DNA from: CAYPOY01 sp964412395 | Lineage (GTDB): Bacteria > Chloroflexota > Anaerolineae > B4-G1 | Assembly: GCA_964412395.1 (NCBI GenBank) | Contig: CAYPOY010000312.1 | Span: 1-6,310 of the forward strand | Reading direction: 5' to 3' | Length of the DNA stretch: 6,310 nucleotides | In this document: positions 1-6,182 of the stretch, piece by piece | How the letters are laid out: every line of letters begins with the position of its first letter | How positions within the stretch are numbered: the first letter of the stretch is position 1 | Program-made: the position numbers and the translations under genes | The notes under the pieces: generated by a model | What the model was told of the DNA's origin: nothing | What the model saw: the letters and a program-made list of their open reading frames with translations, nothing else | Database searches by the model: none

Positions 1-2
1 GG

Positions 3-167
3 GGGCGTACTGCTGACCGACCGATCTGCTTTGCGGGAAAGGGGCTGTTAGAGGAAGGGCTACACTGGGTCAGCGGTGGTCGCAAGTTCCGGGTGGAGGA
101 AATCGAGTGTGTAGCAATGGGGGGGGAGGCTTGCAAGTATGCCATCTATAAGGACCCGATAGGGTAG
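3..167 (+). CDS. V4R-domain protein, C-terminal end only (partial)
   Basis: An open frame runs in from the left edge and stops at TAG 165-167, leaving the last 54 residues. The tail reads FRVEEIECVAMGGEACKYAI, which fits the end of the V4R (4-vinyl reductase) domain: a beta strand, then a Cys, a short Gly-containing turn, and a second Cys eight residues later followed by an aromatic/hydrophobic strand. V4R domains bind small ligands or metal and occur in bacteriochlorophyll 4-vinyl reductase BchJ and in many sensory or regulatory proteins; family membership alone does not tell which role applies here. The gene ends 51 bases before the response regulator on the same strand, so co-transcription and a shared signalling role are plausible. 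The rest of the protein lies outside the window. A run of eight G at 119-126 lies inside the coding sequence. The frame is read confidently; the domain call rests on a short stretch. Confidence 0.68.
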   Translation, partial: GRTADRPICFAGKGLLEEGLHWVSGGRKFRVEEIECVAMGGEACKYAIYKDPIG

Positions 168-205
168 AGGTGTTGAACAAGCCCATCCCTCGTACATGTG
201 AGAGT

Positions 206-209
206 GGAG
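206..209 (+). promoter_or_regulatory. Ribosome binding site of the response regulator
   Basis: GGAG lies 9 bases before the GTG at 219. The in-frame GTG codons at 198 and 204 have no comparable purine-rich site before them, so this element decides the start at 219. Confidence 0.6.
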
Positions 210-218
210 AGTAAAGAC

Positions 219-1088
219 GTGGCAGTAGTTCCTCATATTCTCATCGTGGAGGACCAAGCGAACACGGCCGAAATGCTGACCTCATATTTCAAGACACAGG
301 GCTACGAGGTCACTTCAGTAGGTTGGGGAAACGATGCTTTGGCCTTCGTCGAGAAAACTATTCCTGATCTTGTGGTGTTGGACATACGTCTGCCGGATAT
401 TGATGGCTACGAAGTATGTCGTCGTCTGCGTGCTCATCGGCGCGTCGAGTGTGTCCCGATTATCTTTCTGACCGAGAGACGTGAGCGCGAGGACAAACTT
501 ACGGGGCTGGAATTAGGCGCCGTGGACTATATCACCAAGCCGTTCGATATCCAGGAACTGCGTCTGAGAGTGCGCAACGTGCTGCGCCGTTCCAGCCTGG
601 AGCAACTGTCTCACCCGATCACCGGTTTGCCAGCCGCGTCACTGGCCGATGAGCGTCTGCGTGAACTGTTGACTAGCTCCGACTGGGCAGTGCTCTCGGT
701 CAGTTTGCAGGGCTTGAAGAAGTTTGCTGAAGTCTACGGCTTCGTGGCGCGGGACGATGTGGTGCGTGCTGTGGCGCTCATGCTGAATCACGTCGTGAGC
801 GAGAGCCATGATCCCAATGCATTTGTGGGCCACCTGGACGACACCAACTTCTTCGTCGTCGTCGTGCCGGATCAGGTGGAGCAGGTGCAGCAAGCCCTCA
901 CGGTGCGGCTGAACGAAGCGATGGCCTTTTTCTACCCCCGTGCAGATTGGGAGGCTAGTCAAGCAGATCCCGGTGCGGAGTTGCCACGCATGGAAGTCAC
1001 TATGGGGGTGCTTCGATCGTCGGCGCGCTCTTTCTCCAGCCTGGAGGATTTGAAAAAGGCTATCATCGACGCTCAACGCGCAGATTAG
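219..1088 (+). CDS. Response regulator: receiver domain plus degenerate GGDEF-like domain
   Basis: This is a 289-residue cytoplasmic two-component response regulator. Residues 6-122 are a complete CheY-like receiver: acidic pair E11-D12, phosphoacceptor D55 in VVLDIRLPD, T85 in the FLT motif and K107 in TKPF. Residues 132-285 resemble a GGDEF domain in layout: an ITGLP start (134-138), a VSLQGLKKFAEVYGF segment matching the D-x-F-K-x-x-N-D-x-x-G-H region, and the strand FVGHLDDTNFFVVV (202-215) where the GGDEF signature should be. That signature is replaced by D-D-T-N-F and the usual metal-binding Asp is lost, so diguanylate cyclase activity is not expected. The domain may bind partners or nucleotide instead. 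No DNA-binding domain is visible. The GTG at 219 was chosen for its GGAG site; an upstream GTG at 198 would add seven residues. It probably shares an operon with the V4R gene before it. The family call is certain; the output is unknown. Confidence 0.93.
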   Translation: MAVVPHILIVEDQANTAEMLTSYFKTQGYEVTSVGWGNDALAFVEKTIPDLVVLDIRLPDIDGYEVCRRLRAHRRVECVPIIFLTERREREDKLTGLELGAVDYITKPFDIQELRLRVRNVLRRSSLEQLSHPITGLPAASLADERLRELLTSSDWAVLSVSLQGLKKFAEVYGFVARDDVVRAVALMLNHVVSESHDPNAFVGHLDDTNFFVVVVPDQVEQVQQALTVRLNEAMAFFYPRADWEASQADPGAELPRMEVTMGVLRSSARSFSSLEDLKKAIIDAQRAD

Positions 1089-1175
1089 GCGCACAGGACA
1101 GCCCAGTTTGCAGTGCAGCAGAATATGGCGGAACCCCGGCAATCTGGCCCAGTCTCCGGTTGATAGGGCTACGAT

Positions 1176-1206
1176 CCAGGCCCTGTAACTGGCCTGGTTT
1201 TTTTTT
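1176..1206 (+). terminator. Rho-independent terminator between regulator and glycosyltransferase
   Basis: A perfect 7-bp stem (CCAGGCC at 1176-1182 with GGCCTGG at 1191-1197) closes an 8-base loop and is followed directly by nine T (1198-1206). It lies 88 bases after the response regulator stop and would end that transcript. It also ends only 6 bases before the Shine-Dalgarno of the glycosyltransferase gene, so that gene needs a promoter inside 1089-1175, a promoter overlapping the terminator, or read-through. I see no convincing -35/-10 pair in 1089-1175. Confidence 0.85.
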
Positions 1207-1212
1207 GCAAGT

Positions 1213-1217
1213 AGGAG
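1213..1217 (+). promoter_or_regulatory. Ribosome binding site of the GT2 gene
   Basis: AGGAG lies 5 bases before the GTG at 1223. It fixes the start there, which is exactly where homology to the GT2 family (KLTVVIPTYNE) begins, rather than at a TTG further upstream that precedes the terminator. Confidence 0.75.
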
Positions 1218-1222
1218 CATCA

Positions 1223-1966
1223 GTGAAACTGACTGTCGTCATACCTACTTACAATGAAGCTGAAAACGTCAGACCTATGACCGAGGCGCTGCTTGAATTG
1301 GGCATCCCTGCCTTGGAAATTCTGATCGTGGATGATGGATCGCCCGACGGCACCGGTCACATCGCCGACGAGTTGGCGGCTCAGTATTCAGGTCGGGTAC
1401 ACGTGTTGCATCGTACCGGCCCGCGTGGTCTGGGTGTAGCCTACATAGATGGATTCCGCTGGGCTCTGGAGCACGGCGCCGATCTCATTGCCCAGATGGA
1501 TTGCGACTTCTCTCATTCCCCTGAATATATCCCTCAATTTCTGGAGCATGTCCGAGACTACGATGTAGTCGTGGGGTCCCGTTACGTTCCGGGCGGCAAG
1601 ACGGACGAGGACTGGGGTCGGGGCCGCTGGCTGCTTTCCTGGTGGGCTAACAGCATCTACACCCGGATGATCCTGAGATGTAAGGTCAAGGACGCTACGG
1701 CAGGGTTCAAGTGCTGGCGTCGAGAGACGCTGCAAGGCATTGACCTGAGCCGCATCCGTTCGCAGGGCTACGTCTTCCAGGTCGAGATGGCTTACGTGAC
1801 CGAACGGCTGGGCTACCACGTGCTGGAGATCCCCATCTGCTTCGAAGACCGACGCATCGGCCGCTCCAAGATGACGATGCCGGTCAAGATCGAGGCGGCG
1901 TTGCGGGTGTGGGAGGTGCGCTGGCGGCACTGCCACCTGCAGCCACACGACCGGTTGGGCGTATGA
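1223..1966 (+). CDS. Polyprenyl-phosphate mannose/hexose synthase, GT2 (DPM1/Ppm1-like)
   Basis: This 247-residue GT-A fold transferase would move a sugar from a nucleotide donor (GDP-mannose in characterised relatives) to a polyprenyl phosphate on the cytoplasmic face of the membrane. Family signatures run in order: VVIPTYNEAENV (5-16), ILIVDDGSPDGT (33-44), RGLGVAYIDGFRWAL (68-82), DxD motif D93-C-D95 followed by FSHSPE, DVVVGSRYVPGG (114-125), a GRGRWLLSWWAN segment (132-143), KDATAGFKCWRR (156-167) and the basic FEDRRIGRSKM (207-217). The length matches the short DPM1 type without a membrane domain; no transmembrane segment is visible. Its TGA (1964-1966) overlaps the next ATG as ATGA, so the membrane protein downstream is probably made together with it and may anchor it. 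Sugar identity is not proven: DPM1-like enzymes using glucose or GlcNAc have similar motifs. An intrinsic terminator lies just upstream. Confidence 0.93.
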   Translation: MKLTVVIPTYNEAENVRPMTEALLELGIPALEILIVDDGSPDGTGHIADELAAQYSGRVHVLHRTGPRGLGVAYIDGFRWALEHGADLIAQMDCDFSHSPEYIPQFLEHVRDYDVVVGSRYVPGGKTDEDWGRGRWLLSWWANSIYTRMILRCKVKDATAGFKCWRRETLQGIDLSRIRSQGYVFQVEMAYVTERLGYHVLEIPICFEDRRIGRSKMTMPVKIEAALRVWEVRWRHCHLQPHDRLGV

Positions 1967-4900
1967 TTCGCAAAGCTCTGCCCGACCTGGGCATTCTCAT
2001 CCTGTTGTTATTGTTGCCCCTACTGCTATTTGCGCCGGTGGCCCTGGGGCCCAAGACGCTGTTGCCGGCTGATTACCTCTTTTTGTTCGAGCCCTACCGG
2101 GCGGTCGCCACCGACCTGGGAGTGGCCTTTCCCCACAATCACCTCGTCGCCGATCTGATTCTGCAGAACTACGTCTGGAAGCAGTTTCTCGTGGAGGCGA
2201 TCAACAACCGGGAACTACCCCTCTGGGACCCCTACATCTTCGCCGGTCACCCTTTCCTGTCCAACGGGCAGCACTCGGCACTTTATCCCCCCAGCGTCGT
2301 CTTTTACGTCCTCCCGCTGTGGAGAGCCTACGGGGTCTTCGCCTGGCTGCAACTGGGACTGGCAGGGATGTTTGCATATCTCTTCGCTCGTGTGTTGGGA
2401 ATTCGCCGGCTGGGGGGGCTGGTCGCCGGGATCACCTTCCAGTTTAGCGGCTTCATGGTCGTGTCGTCGTCGCCGCATCCGATGCTCGTCGCTGCCGCGT
2501 CGTGGCTGCCGTTTATCCTGGCGATGATTGAGTTGGTTATGCAGCAGCGACCGGCATTGGGGCGACGACCCGCGACATTGCCCTGGGCACTCCTGGGGGC
2601 GCTCGGCCTGGGCTGCCAGATGCTGGCAGGTCATGCAGAGAACACCTACTTTACTCTGCTGGTGACGGGGGCGTATGTGTTATGGCGACTCATCACTCAA
2701 CCAACCAACAAACTATCCAACAGGAGTCGGTTGGTTAGTTGGCTTGTTGGCTGCCGTCGCCCCGCCCTGTGGCTGGCGGTGATGCTCGCGCTGGGCCTGG
2801 CGCTGGGGGCGGTACAGTTTGTGCCGTATTACGAAGTGGTTAACGGTAGTTTCCGTGGTGGCGGGGCGGCGGCGAGCCTCCAGCAGGTTCTGGAGTGGGC
2901 TTCCCCCCCCCGGCGCTTGCTCACCTTTGGTATCCCGAACTTTTTCGGCAACCCGGCCCATCATGGCTATTTCGATCTTTTTACCTGGCAATGGGCTCCC
3001 GCGTTGACGTTCCCCGATGGCCAGTACATTGACTGGGGCATCAAGAACTATGTCGAGGGTGGAGCGTACCTGGGACTGTTGCCGCTGTTCCTGGCGGCCA
3101 TCGCGGTGCTAACCAACCAACGAACGAACAAACAAACGAACAAGTTTGTTAATTGGCTGGTTGGTTGGTTCCGTCACCCATACATTCCCTTCTTCACTCT
3201 GCTATCTCTCTTTTGCCTCGGCTGTATCTTCGGGACACCACTCTATGCCCTCGTCTATGCGCTGCCGGGGCTTGAGCAATCACATTCTCCTTTCCGCTGG
3301 GTTTTCCCTCTGACGCTGTCCGTCGCTATCCTGGCAGGTTTTGGGGTTGAGGTGGTCACCAGGAGCAGGAGGCAGGAGGCAGGAAGCAGGAAGCGGGAAG
3401 CAGGAAGCAAGGGGCAATTCGTAACTTCTAGTCTCCAATCTCTAATCTCTAATCTTTTTCTGCTCAAAACCCCTTTCTCGCTAGTGACCTTGTTCGCTGC
3501 GTTGGCCTTCTGGGGTGGGGTGGTCACGCTGGCGGGATTGGCTCTTAGTCGGTTCTTCTTCACCCGGATTGAGCCGCTGGTGGAGCGGGTGTTCCTGTCG
3601 CTGGCGAAGGCTCCTACCGCTTTCCCTGACCATCGCGCTTTTTACTCCTACGAGTTCAAGTGGATGGCGCTCCTTGGACTGTTGCTAATGGGGACCGGCA
3701 TCGTCTTGCGCGTGAGCCGTTGCCCGATCTTTTTCCGACGGCGGCCCGTGTGGGAGTTTCTGGCGGTGGGGTTGTTGGTGCTGGATTTCGTCACCTTCGG
3801 TGCGGGTTTCAACCCCGCCGTGGACCCGGCGCTGCTGGACTATACCCCGCCGGTGGTCGAATTCCTGCGGCAGGACACCTCCCTCTGGCGGTACGCGACC
3901 TTCACCCCGCCGGGCACCACCAAGACGATGAACGCCAACGTGGGGATGTTCTACGACCTCCAGTACGTCGCCGGCTACGATTCGCTCTTTACCCGCCAAT
4001 ACGCCAACTACATGGCGCTCATTGAGGAGCAGGACGAACTCCTGGTTAACCGCATCGCCTCCTTCAGCGAGTGGTCGAGCCTCGATAGCCCGCTCACCGA
4101 CCTGCTCAACGTCAAGTACGTCATCACCGAGGTAGAGATTCCCAATCCAAAGTACCGACTGGTCTATCAAGATGACGCGGTGCGGGTGTACGAGAACCTG
4201 GCGGCAATGCCCCGTGCCTTCACACTTCCGACCTCGGCGACGCTGGGAACCGACGACTTCGACGCCGCCGTGCAGTCCTATGACCCGCGCAACTATGTGA
4301 TACTGGAACCTGAAACCTCAAACCTGGAACCTCAAACACCACAACCAGCATCCAGCATCCAGCAACCGGTATCCGGCTACACCATCAACGAGGTGTTTGT
4401 GGACGCGACCGTGCCTGAGTCAAGTTGGCTCGTGTTGGCGGATTCATTCTTCCCAGGTTGGAAGGCCTTCGTGCGACCGCAGGGTACTGGCGAAGAGGCA
4501 GAGCAGCAGGTCGAGATTTATCGCGTGGATGGCAACTTCCGGGGCGTGGTACTTTCGCCTGGCGCATGGACGGTGCGCTTCAAGTACAGCCCCGATAGCG
4601 TGAAGGTGGGGGCCTTCATCAGCTTCATCGCCGGGATGCTGGTGCTCTTCCTGACCGGGCTCTACCTGTGGCGCTTCTTCTATCGTGAGGAGGACGACGC
4701 CAGCACCGTCCGGCGGGTGGCGAAGAACTCCATCGCTCCCATCGTCCTCAACCTGTTCAACCGGGCTATTATAGATATGGCCTTCGCCGCGCTGATGGCC
4801 CGCATCCTGGGACCGGTGGGCAACGGGCGCTACTTCACCGCTACTGTCATCTATGGATGGTTTGACATCGTCGCTAACTTTGGCCTGGACATGTACCTGA

Positions 4901-6180
4901 TGCGCGAGGTGGCTCGCGACCGTGCCAACGCCCGGCAACTCTTCGTCAACACGACCGTATTGCGCCTGCTACTTTTCGTGGCGGTGGTACCGACGTTTGG
5001 GGGGTTCCTGGCGGGACGACAGGCGCTGGGCACTCCGCTGGCGGCCGAGACGGTGTGGGCAGTTGTGTTGCTCTACGCTGGTTTATTGCCGAATACCGTG
5101 GCCAATAGCCTGACGGCGCTCTTCCGCGGCTGCGAGAAAAACGAATACCCCGCTGCTGTCCAGACCGTGACCACCATCGTCAGGGTCACGCTGGGGGTGC
5201 TGGCGCTGGTGGGCGGGCTGGGCATCGTCGGGTTGGCGGGGGCCTCGATCCTGACCAACGTGACGACGATGGTGATCCTGGCGCTACTGGCGCGGCGGCT
5301 GATCTGGGCCGGGCTGCCACGGGCGCGGGGACGTGTCGTGTGGTCTTTGCAACGCGCGATGCTGTCCGAAAGTTGGCCGCTGATGGCCTCGCTGCTGTTG
5401 CAGGTGCTCTTTACCGGCCTCAACGGTGTGCTTCTCCAGTTCTTGCAGGGCGACGCAGTGGTGGGCTGGTACGACGCTGCGTGCAAATGGGTGGTCGCGC
5501 TCAACATCATTCCCTCCTTATTCACCTTCGCTGTCTTCCCCGTCATGTCGCGCCAGGCTGCCCAGGATCGGTCCGGGCTGCGGCGGTCGTACCGCCTGTC
5601 CGTCAAACTGCTGACGATGGTCGCGCTACCGGCGGCTGTGCTCGTCACGCTGCTGGCGACGGTGCTGGTAGGCTTACTCAGTGGAGGAAGGTTCCTGCCC
5701 CACGGCGCAGTGATCCTGCGACTGTTGATTTGGTCTATCATCTTCGGCTGGATCAACAGCCTGACCAACTACGTGCTCATCGCGCTCAATCGCCAGCGTT
5801 ACGTGCTCCTGGCCTCCGGCGCGCGCGTCGTTTTCACCATAGCGGCGAATTTGATCTTTGTGCGGACGTTCAGTTACGTCGCGTCGGCGTGGATCATCGT
5901 TGGCGGGGAGCTGCTGTTGGCGCTGCTGTTCTACGCCGACCTGCGTCGCCACCTGGGGCCGGTGGGGTGGGTGCGGACGTTGGGGCGGCCTGCATTGGCC
6001 GGTCTGGCGATGGGGGCGGTGGCCTGGGTAGTGGCGGCTTACAGCCTCCCGCTGGCGCTCGCGGTCGGTCTGGTTATTTACCCGGCGGCGCTGGTTCTAC
6101 TACGTGCCCTCACCCCGGAGGAGTGGGCGCTGCTGTCGCCACTGCTACCGGCGCGCCTGCGCAAAATGGCACCGGTCTAG
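1963..6180 (+). CDS. YfhO-family GT-C glycosyltransferase fused to a MOP/Wzx-type flippase
   Basis: One uninterrupted frame encodes 1405 residues. Residues 1-906 are a complete YfhO-like protein. It has an N-terminal membrane helix, then an external loop with LLPADYLFLFEPY (33-45; D37 could be the GT-C catalytic acid/base), the motif PLWDPYIFAGHP (86-97) running to YPP (108-110), many helices to about 610, an external domain (about 620-880) with NVGMFYDLQYVAGYDSL (659-675), LLNVKYVIT (714-722) and FFPGWKA (829-835), and a last helix near 883-903. Residues 922-1405 are a flippase. YfhO proteins are GT-C enzymes that glycosylate cell-surface polymers from polyprenyl-phosphate sugars. The ATG at 1963 overlaps the GT2 stop as ATGA and lacks a good Shine-Dalgarno, suggesting translational coupling. 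In-frame short-repeat insertions occur at residues about 246-266, 383-403, 467-497 and 781-804. A nine-C run lies at 2903-2911. Acceptor and sugar are unknown. Confidence 0.9.
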   Translation: MIRKALPDLGILILLLLLPLLLFAPVALGPKTLLPADYLFLFEPYRAVATDLGVAFPHNHLVADLILQNYVWKQFLVEAINNRELPLWDPYIFAGHPFLSNGQHSALYPPSVVFYVLPLWRAYGVFAWLQLGLAGMFAYLFARVLGIRRLGGLVAGITFQFSGFMVVSSSPHPMLVAAASWLPFILAMIELVMQQRPALGRRPATLPWALLGALGLGCQMLAGHAENTYFTLLVTGAYVLWRLITQPTNKLSNRSRLVSWLVGCRRPALWLAVMLALGLALGAVQFVPYYEVVNGSFRGGGAAASLQQVLEWASPPRRLLTFGIPNFFGNPAHHGYFDLFTWQWAPALTFPDGQYIDWGIKNYVEGGAYLGLLPLFLAAIAVLTNQRTNKQTNKFVNWLVGWFRHPYIPFFTLLSLFCLGCIFGTPLYALVYALPGLEQSHSPFRWVFPLTLSVAILAGFGVEVVTRSRRQEAGSRKREAGSKGQFVTSSLQSLISNLFLLKTPFSLVTLFAALAFWGGVVTLAGLALSRFFFTRIEPLVERVFLSLAKAPTAFPDHRAFYSYEFKWMALLGLLLMGTGIVLRVSRCPIFFRRRPVWEFLAVGLLVLDFVTFGAGFNPAVDPALLDYTPPVVEFLRQDTSLWRYATFTPPGTTKTMNANVGMFYDLQYVAGYDSLFTRQYANYMALIEEQDELLVNRIASFSEWSSLDSPLTDLLNVKYVITEVEIPNPKYRLVYQDDAVRVYENLAAMPRAFTLPTSATLGTDDFDAAVQSYDPRNYVILEPETSNLEPQTPQPASSIQQPVSGYTINEVFVDATVPESSWLVLADSFFPGWKAFVRPQGTGEEAEQQVEIYRVDGNFRGVVLSPGAWTVRFKYSPDSVKVGAFISFIAGMLVLFLTGLYLWRFFYREEDDASTVRRVAKNSIAPIVLNLFNRAIIDMAFAALMARILGPVGNGRYFTATVIYGWFDIVANFGLDMYLMREVARDRANARQLFVNTTVLRLLLFVAVVPTFGGFLAGRQALGTPLAAETVWAVVLLYAGLLPNTVANSLTALFRGCEKNEYPAAVQTVTTIVRVTLGVLALVGGLGIVGLAGASILTNVTTMVILALLARRLIWAGLPRARGRVVWSLQRAMLSESWPLMASLLLQVLFTGLNGVLLQFLQGDAVVGWYDAACKWVVALNIIPSLFTFAVFPVMSRQAAQDRSGLRRSYRLSVKLLTMVALPAAVLVTLLATVLVGLLSGGRFLPHGAVILRLLIWSIIFGWINSLTNYVLIALNRQRYVLLASGARVVFTIAANLIFVRTFSYVASAWIIVGGELLLALLFYADLRRHLGPVGWVRTLGRPALAGLAMGAVAWVVAAYSLPLALAVGLVIYPAALVLLRALTPEEWALLSPLLPARLRKMAPV
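2701..2750. repeat. Palindromic 4-base-period element inside the YfhO coding region (copy A)
   Basis: An imperfect inverted repeat: 2701-2721 pairs with 2730-2750 at 17 of 21 positions around an 8-base loop. The left arm is built of AACC/AACA-like units, the right arm of GGTT/AGTT units. It is read in frame as a polar stretch (QPTNKLSN, residues 246-253) then LVSWLVGCRRP (257-267), between two membrane helices in a loop that the flanking basic residues place in the cytoplasm. Confidence 0.8.
3111..3170. repeat. Palindromic 4-base-period element inside the YfhO coding region (copy B)
   Basis: Positions 3111-3137 pair with 3144-3170 at 22 of 27 positions, with 11 perfect outer and 7 perfect inner pairs around a 6-base loop. 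The left arm runs as AACC-AACC-AACG-AACG-AACA-AACA units. The product is TNQRTNKQTNK (384-394) then FVNWLVGWFRHP (395-406), closely parallel to copy A and in the same frame, again in a predicted cytoplasmic loop. Confidence 0.85.
3365..3413. repeat. Heptanucleotide array, GCAGGAA type
   Basis: Seven back-to-back 7-base units: GCAGGAG twice, GCAGGAA twice, GCGGGAA, GCAGGAA and a decayed GCAAGGG. They lie inside the YfhO coding region and encode a basic, heptad-repeated peptide (QEAGSRK then REAGSKG, residues 471-484) in a cytoplasmic loop. The unit has no stop codon in any forward frame. Confidence 0.85.
3426..3453. repeat. Heptanucleotide array, CTCTAAT type
   Basis: Four 7-base units, TTCTAGT, CTCCAAT and CTCTAAT twice, begin 12 bases after the GCAGGAA array. 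They are pyrimidine-rich where the first array is purine-rich. They encode SSLQSLISN (residues 489-497) just before the next membrane segment. Confidence 0.75.
4304..4338. repeat. Heptanucleotide array, TGGAACC/TCAAACC type
   Basis: Five 7-base units (TGGAACC, TGAAACC, TCAAACC, TGGAACC, TCAAACA) encode the seven-residue repeat LEPETSN-LEPQTPQ (781-794) in the external domain of the YfhO half, between two conserved-looking strands. Confidence 0.85.
4345..4372. repeat. Heptanucleotide array, CCAGCAT type
   Basis: Four 7-base units (CCAGCAT twice, CCAGCAA, CCGGTAT) start six bases after the previous array and continue the polar insert as PASSIQQPVSG (795-805). With the array before it, this adds about 25 residues to the external domain. 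Confidence 0.82.
4726..6177 (+). other. Flippase domain of the fusion (residues 922-1405)
   Basis: About 484 residues, the normal size of a free-standing polysaccharide flippase (Polysacc_synt / MOP superfamily, Wzx-like), follow a short charged linker (YREEDDASTVRRVAK, 907-921). The opening helix NSIAPIVLNLFNRAIIDMAF and the RILGPVGNGRY loop (947-957), then FGLDMYLMREVARD, are typical of the family; a further ten or so hydrophobic segments follow, with SRQAAQDRSGLRRSY as the central cytoplasmic loop and LIALNRQRYVLLASG late in the domain. Members move lipid-linked sugars or oligosaccharides across the membrane. I found no in-frame start with a properly spaced Shine-Dalgarno: the nearest in-frame GTG (4717) is 23 bases after a GAGGAGG tract. 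The domain is therefore most likely made only as part of the fusion. Confidence 0.85.
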
Positions 6181-6182
6181 CA

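Noticed and set aside
198..218. GTG at 198 as start of the response regulator
   Set aside because: No ribosome site precedes it. The GTG at 219 has GGAG at good spacing and gives the usual short lead into the receiver domain. It remains possible.
848..864. GTC trinucleotide run in the regulator
   Set aside because: It encodes a hydrophobic beta strand (FFVVVV) expected at this place in the fold, so it needs no repeat explanation.
639..1220. Minus-strand open frames opposite the regulator, glycosyltransferase and fusion genes
   Set aside because: They are antisense to well-supported genes, show low-complexity composition with no recognisable motif, and have no ribosome sites that I could find.
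1160..1222. Upstream TTG start for the GT2 gene, adding 21 residues
   Set aside because: The extension would translate through the terminator stem and T-run, has no Shine-Dalgarno, and is not like the family. The GTG at 1223 has AGGAG five bases ahead.
1909..1962. GTG at 1909 as start of the fusion gene
   Set aside because: It would overlap the GT2 gene by 58 bases and put 18 non-hydrophobic residues before the first membrane helix. The ATGA overlap at 1963 is the common operon arrangement.
4687..4719. Internal translation start for a separate flippase
   Set aside because: The GAGGAGG tract is 23 bases from the in-frame GTG at 4717, too far for normal initiation, and no closer in-frame start codon exists.
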